DNA from: Terrimonas sp.
GTDB taxonomy: Bacteria > Bacteroidota > Bacteroidia > Chitinophagales > Chitinophagaceae
Direction of reading: 5' to 3'
DNA: 64,000 bases
Assembly (NCBI GenBank): GCA_016125075.1
Contig: WGMO01000010.1
Location: 1-64,000, forward strand
Shown here piece after piece: positions 1 through 9,420 of the stretch. A model generated the notes under the pieces. It made no database searches. It was given only the letters and a program-made list of their open reading frames with translations, and was not told the DNA's origin. The translations under genes were made by a program, and so were the position numbers. Numbering within the stretch: position 1 is the stretch's first letter; every line of letters starts with the position of its first letter.

Positions 1-101
1 AAAAACGCGGTGGTTCGGCAAATAAGCTTCCTATAACATCCATATAACTACAGTACCAAAACTCATTTTTTTAAATGGTCAAAAACCAAATACTGCCCTT
101 T

Positions 102-146
102 TAATGAAAAAAGGCCATCCTTTTTGGACAGCCTCTTTTCATTGAG
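102..146 (-). terminator. hairpin / probable terminator for the minus-strand gene at 139-963
   Basis: AATGAAAAaaGGCcaTCC ttttt GGAcaGCCTcTTTTCATT imperfect inverted repeat; A-tract on + equals U-tract on -. Confidence 0.5.
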
Positions 147-963
147 GTTTTTCATACACAAATTTGACCATCGCATTTTTTTGTTCTGTGGAAGTGAGGT
201 ATAGCTGGTACCTTTTCTTACCGGCGGTAACAATCATCAATGCGGTATTGGGAGGGATTTCTCCAAGATTTTCCGCGACCATCACCACCTCGTGTTCTCT
301 ATTGACCAAATCGATGATGATATTCAAAATAATGGGTTGGGTCGTTAACCGCTGTTGCGAAAGAACGATCTGTTTGTCCAGGAATACGGAAATACTGTCT
401 CCGTCTATGGTGGCATTATCATAAAAGGCCAGTTTAATGGTTCCCGTATCGACTTTTATTTCCCTGACCAGTTCGTTTTTCCGGGCAGTCAGCGGTACTG
501 ACTGATCTACATCTTTAAAAGCGGATTGCAGGGTCCTGTTGAGCCCAATCTTTCCCGGCGGGCATACATTGCTGTTATTCATGGTGACTCCGCCCCAATC
601 ACCCCCCAGTAATTCCTTGTCACCGTTCTTGGAATAGGTAAGGGTATATTTCTTGATACAGGGAACACAATCGGAGGGCACATGAAAGGTGATCACTTTT
701 ACTTCGTTGATGACAAGGGTCTGGGTCAGCGAATCGTAGGAGCCTACAAATTCTTCCTTGACGTAATTGGACAGGTCAGAATAATGATAAGAGGCCCCCG
801 TGACTTTCGAACCATCCACCTGGATCTGTAATTCGATATTGTATACAGCAAAACAACCCCCGGGACCCTGTGTCAGCGTCCCTTTCCAGATGCCATTGAG
901 TTCCTGGGCCTGTGAGGGTAAAATAAATATGCAAACCCATATGCTGCTTAGAAGCCTTTTCAT
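139..963 (-). CDS. hypothetical secreted protein, paralog of the adjacent 1006-2154 product
   Basis: ORF with signal peptide (MKRLLSSIWVCIFILPSQAQ); C-terminal ~110 aa similar to neighbour (NELVRxI...SVxLDK...LSxQRLTTxP...IPPNTxLMIV). Confidence 0.8.
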   Translation of the reverse strand: MKRLLSSIWVCIFILPSQAQELNGIWKGTLTQGPGGCFAVYNIELQIQVDGSKVTGASYHYSDLSNYVKEEFVGSYDSLTQTLVINEVKVITFHVPSDCVPCIKKYTLTYSKNGDKELLGGDWGGVTMNNSNVCPPGKIGLNRTLQSAFKDVDQSVPLTARKNELVREIKVDTGTIKLAFYDNATIDGDSISVFLDKQIVLSQQRLTTQPIILNIIIDLVNREHEVVMVAENLGEIPPNTALMIVTAGKKRYQLYLTSTEQKNAMVKFVYEKPQ

Positions 964-1005
964 TGCTTGAAAGATATTGAGAAATCTTTTCCGTTGATAA
1001 AAAAA

Positions 1006-2154
1006 TTACGGGAGCGGCAAGGGGGGCCGGGGATCTTCATACTTAAACCTTACCACTGCATTTTTCTGGTCAGTAGAGGTGATCCTGACTTCATAGCGGT
1101 CTTTTCCGGCATCTACGATCATCAGGGATGTATTGGGTGGGATTCTTCCCATGTTGTCGGCAACCATGACCAGTTCATGATCGGGATCAGATTCGTCCAG
1201 TTTTATTTTCACGATCAGGGGTGCTGTGGTCAGCCGTTGATGGGAAAGCACATTTTTCTTATCCAGGTACACACTGATCGTGTCATCATCAATTTCTCCG
1301 TTATCATAAATTTTGACCGTAATTTCCTTCGTATTGACAATAATGGTTCTGACCAGTTCATTGGTCCTTTTTTTAAGTTCCGGTGGGGTAGGGACCACTG
1401 GTTTTTCAATGATTTTTGTTTCCGGCTTTTTGGCCACCTCATTCTTTTCTTCAGGGATAACAGGGCTGATTTCAGGTTTAGGCTTTTGCGTTGTCCTGGT
1501 CAGGTTAGTAGCGTTGTTTTTATTGTTGCTGTTGGATTTCGTATTGTTTTGGGAAGTATTATTCCTTACTGCAGGTTTTTTGGCCACCGTCTTGTTTGGC
1601 GGGGGATTGTTGTTCTTGACAACCGGGGGGTTGTCTTTCTGCTCTATTTTGGCCCTAAGGGAGGGTTCAATATAGAAATCAGAAGTCTTGACTTTTCGAA
1701 GGTAAACCCTTCCGCCTCCGGCTGAATCACCCTTGGCATGACCGTAACCTGTATATTCATAAGCGGAGGAGAAAACACCTTCCAGGAATTGCTCGTTACC
1801 CGATTTTACCAGTTTCAACTGGCATTTCATGATACAGACGCTCGACTGGTCGGCACCTTTAACTTCCACGGTTCGCATTTCCTGTACAAGGGTATTCCCG
1901 GAACGGCTTAAAAAGTTGCCGGTAAATTCCGCTTTCCCGTAAAAATCCTTTTGGCTGTAGGAATAGGTTACTCCGTTCAGGATCCCTGAATTGGATTGAT
2001 TGATCTGGACCTCGAAACGGTATTGTTGGGGAGCATAACCACTGGTATCGACAAAATATCCACGCCAGATCCCTGTAATATCCTGGCCCTGAAGAGCGGT
2101 TACGGATAAGAATAAAACTGCAATTACAGATAATCGTAGTAAAAGTCTTTTCAT
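1006..2154 (-). CDS. hypothetical secreted protein with Asn/Lys/Pro-rich linker and C-terminal domain shared with 139-963
   Basis: ORF with signal peptide; low-complexity NNNPPPNK...NNTKSNSNNKNN linker; shared C-terminal domain. Confidence 0.8.
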   Translation of the reverse strand: MKRLLLRLSVIAVLFLSVTALQGQDITGIWRGYFVDTSGYAPQQYRFEVQINQSNSGILNGVTYSYSQKDFYGKAEFTGNFLSRSGNTLVQEMRTVEVKGADQSSVCIMKCQLKLVKSGNEQFLEGVFSSAYEYTGYGHAKGDSAGGGRVYLRKVKTSDFYIEPSLRAKIEQKDNPPVVKNNNPPPNKTVAKKPAVRNNTSQNNTKSNSNNKNNATNLTRTTQKPKPEISPVIPEEKNEVAKKPETKIIEKPVVPTPPELKKRTNELVRTIIVNTKEITVKIYDNGEIDDDTISVYLDKKNVLSHQRLTTAPLIVKIKLDESDPDHELVMVADNMGRIPPNTSLMIVDAGKDRYEVRITSTDQKNAVVRFKYEDPRPPLPLP

Positions 2155-2281
2155 TGCGCTGTAAAACTAACGAATATGTTCGTATCCGTCCTGCCGGGCC
2201 CCGTTCAACAATGTTAATTTCTTTTAAAAAATAGCAAATATCCTGGATGCCAAAGACCGCTCACCCCGTTATTTTAAACAT

Positions 2282-2309
2282 AAACTCTGAACAGAGTTTG
2301 TTACCTTTG
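2282..2309 (+). promoter_or_regulatory. thrS promoter region: 8+8 inverted repeat next to a TACCTTTG -7 element
   Basis: AAACTCTG-AA-CAGAGTTT at 2282-2299, then TACCTTTG (TAnnTTTG) at 2302-2309, 25 nt before the thrS ATG. Confidence 0.55.
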
Positions 2310-2333
2310 CAGCCTTAAATTTTAGAACCAGGA

Positions 2334-4268
2334 ATGATCAATATTACTTTTCCGGACGGGGCTGTTCGATCCTATGAAGCAGGGGTAACAGCCATTGATA
2401 TTGCCAAATCCATATCAGAAGGACTGGCAAGAAAAGTTTTGGCTGCGAATATCAACGGGCAGGTATGGGACGCAACCCGACCTATTCAGGAAGATGCTAC
2501 ATTAAGCCTCTTGACATGGGACAGCAAAGACGGGCAAAGCACTTTCTGGCATTCCACCGCGCACCTGATGGCAGAAGCAGTAGAAGACATGTATCCGGGT
2601 GTTAAATTCTGGGTAGGGCCACCGGTAGAGGGTGGATTTTATTATGACATGGATCTTGGAGACCGGAAGATGACAGAGGAAGACCTGCAGAAACTGGAAA
2701 AAAAGATGAACGAACTGGCCCGGCAAAACAATAACTATATACGAAAAGAAATCTCCAAAAAAGATGCTGTAGCTTATTTTACTGAAAAAGGAGATGAATA
2801 CAAACTGGACCTGCTCGAAAACCTGAACGACGGGGAGATCACTTTTTATACACAGGGAAGTTTTACGGATCTCTGCCGGGGGCCGCATATTCCCAATACC
2901 GGTTTGATCAAGGCTGTGAAACTGACAAATATAGCCGGAGCCTATTGGAAGGGGGATGAAAAGAACAAACAGCTCACCCGTCTGTATGGCGTGAGTTTCC
3001 CCTCTCAAAAGCAACTGGACGAGCACCTGCAGATGCTGGAAGAAGCCAAAAAAAGGGACCACCGGAAACTGGGCAGGGAACTCGGTATCTATACCATGGA
3101 TGAGGATGTGGGCCCCGGGTTGATCATGTGGATGCCCAACGGCACCGTGATCATCGAAGAATTGGAAAAACTGGCCAAAGAAACTGAAAATGCAGCCGGA
3201 TACAAAAGGGTGGTGACCCCGCATATTGCCAAAGAGAGCATGTACCTGACCAGCGGACACCTTCCCTACTATGCAGACAGTATGTACCCGCCCATGGAAA
3301 TGGAAGGGGAGAAATATTACCTGAAATCCATGAACTGTCCGCACCACCATAAGATATTTGCGGCAGAATCAAAAAGCTATCGTGATCTTCCGTACAGGAT
3401 AGCCGAATACGGTACCGTTTACCGTTATGAACAAAGCGGTGAATTGTTTGGGCTCATGCGGGTCCGATGCCTGCACATGAACGATGCCCATATTTACTGT
3501 ACGAAAGAGCAGTTTAATGATGAATTCCGTGCAGTGAATGACATGTATCTCAAGTATTTTAAGATTTTCGGTATCGACAAATATGTGATGCGGCTATCAT
3601 TGCATGCTCCCGAAAAACTGGGGGTTAAATATGTCAATGAACCTGTTCTGTGGACAGAAACCGAAGAAATGGTGCGCAATGTGCTCAAGGAATCAAATAT
3701 TCCTTATGTGGAAGTACAGGATGAAGCCGCGTTTTATGGCCCCAAGATCGATGTTCAGATCTATAGTGTTATTGGCAGGGAGTTTACCCTGGCTACCAAC
3801 CAGGTTGATTTTTCCCAGGGAAGGAGTTTTAAACTTGAGTATACTACCCAGGATAACAGTACCGATACGCCCCTCATCATTCACAGGGCACCGCTGGGTA
3901 CACATGAAAGATTTATCGGGTTCCTCTTAGAACATTATGCCGGGAAACTGCCCGTTTGGCTTTCACCGGTACAGGTGAAAATTTTGCCGATCAGCGATAA
4001 ATTTACAGAGTATGGCAAAACAGTTTTGCAGGAATTAAAAAAAGCTGATATTCGTGCAGAGATTGATGACAGGAATGAAAAGATCGGAAAAAAGATCAGG
4101 GATACCGAAATGATGAAAGTACCCTATATGCTGGTGATCGGGGAAAAGGAAATGAACGAAGGAAAGGTATCCGTCAGAAGACAGGGAAAAGGGGACTTGG
4201 GAGCGGTATCCATAGCCGAATTTTTGAACACTGTTTCAACGGAAATAAAAAACAGAAGTTCTTTATAA
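2334..4268 (+). CDS. thrS: threonyl-tRNA synthetase
   Basis: Full-length 644 aa; TGS domain start, HSTAHLMAEAV, SMNCPHHHKIF, RHAPLGTHERFIGFLLEHYAG-type motifs. Confidence 0.97.
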   Translation: MINITFPDGAVRSYEAGVTAIDIAKSISEGLARKVLAANINGQVWDATRPIQEDATLSLLTWDSKDGQSTFWHSTAHLMAEAVEDMYPGVKFWVGPPVEGGFYYDMDLGDRKMTEEDLQKLEKKMNELARQNNNYIRKEISKKDAVAYFTEKGDEYKLDLLENLNDGEITFYTQGSFTDLCRGPHIPNTGLIKAVKLTNIAGAYWKGDEKNKQLTRLYGVSFPSQKQLDEHLQMLEEAKKRDHRKLGRELGIYTMDEDVGPGLIMWMPNGTVIIEELEKLAKETENAAGYKRVVTPHIAKESMYLTSGHLPYYADSMYPPMEMEGEKYYLKSMNCPHHHKIFAAESKSYRDLPYRIAEYGTVYRYEQSGELFGLMRVRCLHMNDAHIYCTKEQFNDEFRAVNDMYLKYFKIFGIDKYVMRLSLHAPEKLGVKYVNEPVLWTETEEMVRNVLKESNIPYVEVQDEAAFYGPKIDVQIYSVIGREFTLATNQVDFSQGRSFKLEYTTQDNSTDTPLIIHRAPLGTHERFIGFLLEHYAGKLPVWLSPVQVKILPISDKFTEYGKTVLQELKKADIRAEIDDRNEKIGKKIRDTEMMKVPYMLVIGEKEMNEGKVSVRRQGKGDLGAVSIAEFLNTVSTEIKNRSSL

Positions 4269-4355
4269 TCATTTATCTTTCACTTCTTACCCTGGAAGAG
4301 GCATTTAACAATTAAAACAGGATTACTCCCAAGCAGGGATGGGAGCTTAAAATTT

Positions 4356-4961
4356 ATGGCAGTATCAAAAGGAGGATTTAAACCATCTGGTGGCGGTTTT
4401 AAAAAACCTGGTGGCGGTTTTGGAAGGGGCAGGTTTATGCCCCGCAAAGAAGCGGAACACCGGATCAACAACTTTATCAGGGTTCCTGAGGTTCGCCTCG
4501 TAGGCGAAAATATTGAAATTGGCGTGTACAGCACACAAGAGGCCCTTCGCATAGCGCAGGATCAGGGTCTTGACCTTGTGGAGATTTCACCGACAGCTAA
4601 TCCACCTGTCTGCAAAGTGATCGACTACAACAAGTTCCTCTACGATAAGAAGAAGAAAGAAAAGGAGATGAAGGCAAAAAGCAAAACCTCCGAAGTCAAG
4701 GAGATACGCTTTACACCCAATACGGATGAACATGATTTTGAGTTTAAATCAAAGCACGCAGAGAAATTTTTAAAGGATGGGAATAAGGTGAAGGCCTACG
4801 TACAGTTTAAAGGAAGAGCGATCCAGTTTAAAGACAGGGGAGAGCTTTTGCTATTAAAATTTGCTGAACGACTGGCAGAAGTGGGTGCCCTTGAACATAT
4901 GCCCCAGATGGAAGGAAGGCGAATGCATGCGATTTTTGTACCCAAGGGTAAGAAGAAATAA
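4356..4961 (+). CDS. infC: translation initiation factor IF-3
   Basis: RINNFIRVPEVRLVGENIEIGV...DLVEISPTANPPVCKVIDYNKFLYDKKKKEKE...; Gly-rich N-terminal extension; exact start uncertain. Confidence 0.95.
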   Translation: MAVSKGGFKPSGGGFKKPGGGFGRGRFMPRKEAEHRINNFIRVPEVRLVGENIEIGVYSTQEALRIAQDQGLDLVEISPTANPPVCKVIDYNKFLYDKKKKEKEMKAKSKTSEVKEIRFTPNTDEHDFEFKSKHAEKFLKDGNKVKAYVQFKGRAIQFKDRGELLLLKFAERLAEVGALEHMPQMEGRRMHAIFVPKGKKK

Positions 4962-4980
4962 CACTACGATCTTTACTTTC

Positions 4981-5007
4981 AACCCCGGACTCCCCGGGGT
5001 TTTTTAT
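4981..5007 (+). terminator. Rho-independent terminator after infC
   Basis: AACCCCGG-actc-CCCGGGGTTTTTTATT. Confidence 0.8.
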
Positions 5008-5103
5008 TATTCCAGTCTTAATTACTGGTTTTTAATGTGTTATGATACCGTTAGGCTGTAATTTTCAAGGATAGAATTGTTTCATGATTAGATTTTCTTG
5101 CCT

Positions 5104-5111
5104 TATCTTTG
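5104..5111 (+). promoter_or_regulatory. Bacteroidota-type -7 element upstream of rpmI
   Basis: TATCTTTG matches TAnnTTTG; TTG at 5077-5079 is a possible -33 element (spacer somewhat long). Confidence 0.5.
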
Positions 5112-5217
5112 CGCTCCGTTTTAAAAAAGGATTTTAAAACGTATTTCCTGAAGAGGTTCAACAAGGGCTCCGGCTGAACGGGGACGCCTCAAGGGATTCA
5201 AATTAAAGCATAAAAAA

Positions 5218-5415
5218 ATGCCCAAGGTTAAAACAAACTCCAGTGCCAAAAAACGTTTCAAAGTAACGGGCACCGGGAAGATCACCCACCAGAAAGCTTT
5301 CAAGCGTCACATCCTGACTAAAAAAAGCACCAAGCGTAAACGAGCCATGCGAATTGATGCCACTGTGCACAAATCAAATCTTGATTTTGTAAAGAGACTC
5401 CTTCGTCTGAAATAA
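5218..5415 (+). CDS. rpmI: 50S ribosomal protein L35
   Basis: [22 protein letters not shown]...[16 protein letters not shown]. Confidence 0.97.
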   Translation: MPKVKTNSSAKKRFKVTGTGKITHQKAFKRHILTKKSTKRKRAMRIDATVHKSNLDFVKRLLRLK

Positions 5416-5459
5416 GAACGCTCATCAATCAAATTGAATAACTCCAAACTTATTATTAT

Positions 5460-5804
5460 ATGCCTCGTTCAGTAAACTCTGCTGCATCAAAAGCCCGCAG
5501 GAAAAAAATATTAAAGAAAGCAAAAGGCTTCTACGGTAAACGCAAAAATGTTTATACGGTTGCCAAAAACGTTGTTGAAAAGGGTATGACCTATAGTTAT
5601 GTAGGTCGTAAACTGAAAAAAAGGAATTACCGCCAGTTGTGGATCGCCCGTATCAATGCGGCTGTAAGGGAAGAAGGCCTTACCTATTCTGAATTCATCC
5701 ACAAATTGAGTGAGAAAGGAATTGACCTCGATCGTAAAGTACTGGCTGACCTGGCAATGAACAACCCGGAAACATTTAAAGGGTTGGTGGCACAGGTCAA
5801 ATAA
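5460..5804 (+). CDS. rplT: 50S ribosomal protein L20
   Basis: [42 protein letters not shown]...[19 protein letters not shown]. Confidence 0.98.
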   Translation: MPRSVNSAASKARRKKILKKAKGFYGKRKNVYTVAKNVVEKGMTYSYVGRKLKKRNYRQLWIARINAAVREEGLTYSEFIHKLSEKGIDLDRKVLADLAMNNPETFKGLVAQVK

Positions 5805-5834
5805 GCCTGGGGTAATACCTGCATAAAGAACCGG

Positions 5835-5870
5835 ACCGGTTGCAAGTCAAAACTGCAGCCGGTTTTTTTA
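5835..5870 (+). terminator. Rho-independent terminator after rplT
   Basis: ACCGGTTGCA-agtcaaaac-TGCAGCCGGTTTTTTT, 10-bp stem with one G-T pair. Confidence 0.8.
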
Positions 5871-5969
5871 TCCCCCCTGCCCGGAATAAAATTTCGGGAT
5901 TTACTGATTGGATTCTCCAAAACTTTACATTTGTACCCATTAAAGCATTTCTTAAACTGACAGTGGTTA

Positions 5970-7370
5970 ATGAATAACACCTATAACGACCTCGTACAGC
6001 AAACATTTGATTTCCCCCAGGATGGATTTGATGTAAAAGACGGGTACCTCCAGTTCAATGGTCTTGATATAAAATCCCTGATCGATAAGTATGGAACGCC
6101 CATGAAACTTACCTATCTGCCAAAGATTGGGATGCAGATCAAGAAAGCCAAACAGATGTTTGCCGATGCCTTTAAGAAAAACAGGTATGAAGGGAAGTAT
6201 TATTATTGTTATTGCACCAAGAGCTCCCATTTCAGTTTTGTGGTGGAGGAGGCCCTGAAACATGATATCCACCTTGAGACCTCTTATGCGTACGACATAG
6301 AAATCATCAAGAAACTCTATGAAAAGAAAAAGATCACCAAGGATATCCATATCATTTGTAACGGTTATAAACAGAAGGGGTATACCCGGCGGATTGCCAA
6401 CCTGCTCAATACGGGCTTTACCAATGTCATCCCGGTATTGGACAATAAGGATGAATTAAAGGAATATGCCAAGTCGGTAAAAGTACCCTTTAAACTGGGC
6501 ATCCGGGTGGCGGCAGAAGAAGAACCTACTTTCCCTTTTTATACTTCCAGGCTGGGTATCCGCGTGAAAGATATACTGGAGTTTTATGTGGACAGGATCG
6601 AAGGTTATGAAAGTAAGTTCCAGCTCAAAATGCTGCATATTTTTTTAAATAAGGGTATCAAGGATGATATATACTATTGGAGCGAACTGAACAAAATCAT
6701 CAACCTGTATTGCCAGCTGAAGAAAATATGCCCGGAACTGGATTCAATCAATATTGGCGGAGGATTCCCCATTAAACATTCACTTGGGTTTAACTATGAT
6801 TATCAGTTCATGATCAATGAGATCGTAAGAAATATCAAGATGGCCTGCAAAAAGGCCAAAGTGCCCATGCCCAATATCTTCACGGAATTCGGAAGTTATA
6901 CCGTAGGGGAAAGCATGGCCCATATCTATAGCGTAATCGGGGAGAAGGTACAGAATGACCGGGAAAACTGGTATATGATCGATTCTTCCTTTATCACAAC
7001 ACTTCCCGATACCTGGGGTATTGGTGAACGATTCTTACTGTTGCCTATCAATAAATGGGATGTGGAATACCAGCGGGTGGTTTTGGGAGGGATCACCTGT
7101 GACAGCCATGATTATTATGATTCGGAAGAACATATCAATGAAGTCTTCCTGCCTAAGTTAAATAACGGGGAGCCGCTTTACCTTGGTTTTTTTCATACCG
7201 GGGCCTACCAGGACCAGATCAGTGGTTACGGAGGGATTAAACATTGCCTGATCCCTTCTCCCAAACATGTAATTGTTGGACAGGATAAAAACGGAAAACT
7301 GGTCGACTGGTTATACGCAAAAGAGCAGACGGCACAGAGCATGCTCAAGATACTGGGTTACGTAAAATAG
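5970..7370 (+). CDS. speA: arginine decarboxylase (group IV PLP-dependent decarboxylase fold)
   Basis: YYYCYCTKSSHFSFVVEEAL (PLP-lysine-like region), LDSINIGGGFP, FTEFGSYTVGES; Bacteroidota-type biosynthetic decarboxylase. Confidence 0.8.
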   Translation: MNNTYNDLVQQTFDFPQDGFDVKDGYLQFNGLDIKSLIDKYGTPMKLTYLPKIGMQIKKAKQMFADAFKKNRYEGKYYYCYCTKSSHFSFVVEEALKHDIHLETSYAYDIEIIKKLYEKKKITKDIHIICNGYKQKGYTRRIANLLNTGFTNVIPVLDNKDELKEYAKSVKVPFKLGIRVAAEEEPTFPFYTSRLGIRVKDILEFYVDRIEGYESKFQLKMLHIFLNKGIKDDIYYWSELNKIINLYCQLKKICPELDSINIGGGFPIKHSLGFNYDYQFMINEIVRNIKMACKKAKVPMPNIFTEFGSYTVGESMAHIYSVIGEKVQNDRENWYMIDSSFITTLPDTWGIGERFLLLPINKWDVEYQRVVLGGITCDSHDYYDSEEHINEVFLPKLNNGEPLYLGFFHTGAYQDQISGYGGIKHCLIPSPKHVIVGQDKNGKLVDWLYAKEQTAQSMLKILGYVK

Positions 7371-7385
7371 TTTTGCAGGCAATCT

Positions 7386-7454
7386 TTAGCATCCCGCTGC
7401 CATCACAAAGATGACCATGAGCGCAACCGCTTGTAAAATTTTTTCAGGCTTCAT
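7386..7454 (-). CDS. micro-ORF, 22 aa, signal-peptide/lipobox-like
   Basis: Manual translation MKPEKILQAVALMVIFVMAAGC*; below the ORF-track size cutoff. Confidence 0.25.
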   Translation of the reverse strand: MKPEKILQAVALMVIFVMAAGC

Positions 7455-7516
7455 GGCTGTAGGTTATATATTTATCCTCACAATTCATTGGCCACAAAAA
7501 CCTAAATCACATTAAC

Positions 7517-7972
7517 ATGAGGCAGTTTTATGTTTTGTTAACAGTAACCCTGCTCTGGTCGGCTGAAGGAAAATCTCAGCAGGCAAGCGATTCGGTAAAA
7601 GCAGTCATCAATCAGTTGTTTGAAGGGATGAAACTTGCCGATCCGGATATGATCCGGAGTGTTTTTGCCGACAGTGCTATCCTGCAGACCACTGTGGCAA
7701 CCCCGGGCAACCAGTTTGTGGTCAAAAACGAGCAGGTCGCGGCTTTTGCCAGTTCTATTGCGAAACTGAATAAAGGGGATGCAGACGAAAGAATTGAATG
7801 GGAGACCCTGAAAATCGATGGCCCGCTGGCCATAGCCTGGACACCTTACAGGTTTTATTATAAAGGTAGTTTTAGTCATTGCGGGGTGAACTCCTTCCAA
7901 TTGGTCCGTATCAATGGCGCCTGGAAGATCCAATACCTGATCGATACCCGGAGAAGAACGGGTTGTGAATGA
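7517..7972 (+). CDS. NTF2-like/DUF4440-type secreted protein
   Basis: Signal peptide; SVKAVINQLFEGMKLADPDMIRSVFADSAILQT...FHC/NSFQLVRINGAWKIQYLIDTRR pattern. Confidence 0.7.
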   Translation: MRQFYVLLTVTLLWSAEGKSQQASDSVKAVINQLFEGMKLADPDMIRSVFADSAILQTTVATPGNQFVVKNEQVAAFASSIAKLNKGDADERIEWETLKIDGPLAIAWTPYRFYYKGSFSHCGVNSFQLVRINGAWKIQYLIDTRRRTGCE

Positions 7973-9238
7973 TCATTTGCCCTTAAGCCTGTACTTTTTA
8001 TTCACTTTGGGATTTGTAAAATATTCGTTCAGCTCTTTCGCCGACATGTCATTGGTGATATCAATCGGGAGATCGATCAACTGAATCTGAATCTGTTTTA
8101 ACTCCTCTTTCAGTTTATTGGTCTTTTTTAAGATATCCGGATCCTTATCACCGATCCTCATATTGTCATTCACCATATATTCCAGTCTTTTGATCGATGT
8201 GCGGACCAGCGAAGCCTGGTTTTGTTCCACCACCCTGTTGGGAGCAGCCGCTTCTTTGACGGGTACCAGGGCAACCCCTACGCTGGGCATCACCTTACCG
8301 GTATTCTTGATCTTATCTTCAGATGAAGTGCTCATAATGGTGCCCGTCAGCGCAGTAGCCCCGGAAGTGAGATCAAAAGCGGTTCGGGTGCTCTTCGTTT
8401 TTTTAAGCCGCTTGTCCAACTGAAGAAAGGCAAATTTCAGTTTCAGGACATAGTTTTGAATATTGTCTTTCACCTGGTCAAACTCCTTGTTGGCGATCGG
8501 GTAATTCAGGGCATTTTTGACAATTACTTTCACAGATGCCGTATCCCTTGCCTGGAATTTGGTGGAACCGATAAAATTTAATACAATCGATCTTTGCCTG
8601 CCATCCTCATTGTCTTTCACAAAATCATAACCGGGGGTCCAGGAAAATTCATCATTACAATGTTGCACAAGTTTGAAATCCGAAATGGGTTCGCTGGACT
8701 TGAAGAGTATGTTCTCGATCGGGAAACTTCCGGTTTCACAGAGGATCCTGAATGATACCGTTTCTCCTTCTTCAATTACTAAATTATCGCTGACTGTCGG
8801 TTTGATCCTGGAGGGGATGATTTCGGTATTATAAAAAATAATGGTAATGGATGTATCGACAAATTCGTGGGCATCATGCAGGTTTTGCACTCCCAGGTTG
8901 ACTTTGTATTCCGTATCGTATTTCAGCTTCCCGGTCAGGAAAAATGATTTTTCGGCCTTGAAGGTCATTAATCCATCATCCTTATTGATCTTAAGCCCCA
9001 GGGGAGAGTTTTTCAGGTACCAGTAATAATCTGCTTCGTCTTTATTGATCTGGAATTTATAGAGCAGCGTTGAATCTACGTGCAGGGTAAAAAAGGGGTT
9101 CAGGTTTATGATCCTCAGTAAAGAATCTGTATTGACCGGAACCGGGGGTTGGGGCAGGGTATCGGTTAAGGTGGGTACCTGGGAATAGGTCTTTGCCAAG
9201 AAAAATAGAAATAATAAAGCCAGTGCTGTATTCTTCAT
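7973..9238 (-). CDS. hypothetical secreted protein with Ig-like/cadherin-like region
   Basis: 421 aa ORF with signal peptide; no confident family. Confidence 0.75.
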   Translation of the reverse strand: MKNTALALLFLFFLAKTYSQVPTLTDTLPQPPVPVNTDSLLRIINLNPFFTLHVDSTLLYKFQINKDEADYYWYLKNSPLGLKINKDDGLMTFKAEKSFFLTGKLKYDTEYKVNLGVQNLHDAHEFVDTSITIIFYNTEIIPSRIKPTVSDNLVIEEGETVSFRILCETGSFPIENILFKSSEPISDFKLVQHCNDEFSWTPGYDFVKDNEDGRQRSIVLNFIGSTKFQARDTASVKVIVKNALNYPIANKEFDQVKDNIQNYVLKLKFAFLQLDKRLKKTKSTRTAFDLTSGATALTGTIMSTSSEDKIKNTGKVMPSVGVALVPVKEAAAPNRVVEQNQASLVRTSIKRLEYMVNDNMRIGDKDPDILKKTNKLKEELKQIQIQLIDLPIDITNDMSAKELNEYFTNPKVNKKYRLKGK

Positions 9239-9327
9239 CCTGAATCTGTTTTAATGGGGTAATTCTGTGCAAAGTAAATTTATTTGCAAATAACGACCGT
9301 AAGTTTAATATAAGAAAACCCGGCTAA

Positions 9328-9359
9328 ATAAAAAACCCATCCCGAAGAATCGGGACGGG
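9328..9359 (-). terminator. Rho-independent terminator for hsp20 (minus strand)
   Basis: On minus strand CCCGTCCCGA-ttct-TCGGGATGGGTTTTTTATT. Confidence 0.85.
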
Positions 9360-9420
9360 ATGTAAACCAAAACCAACTGCTTATGAGAAACTTTTATAAT
9401 GATAACGTTTTAAAACTCTT

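Noticed and set aside
967-1725. 252-aa plus-strand ORF antisense to the 1006-2154 gene
   Set aside because: The minus-strand gene has a signal peptide and a paralog; the plus ORF has antisense composition.
2502-3350. 282-aa minus-strand ORF inside thrS
   Set aside because: Antisense to a strongly supported gene; His/Phe/Gly-rich composition typical of antisense frames.
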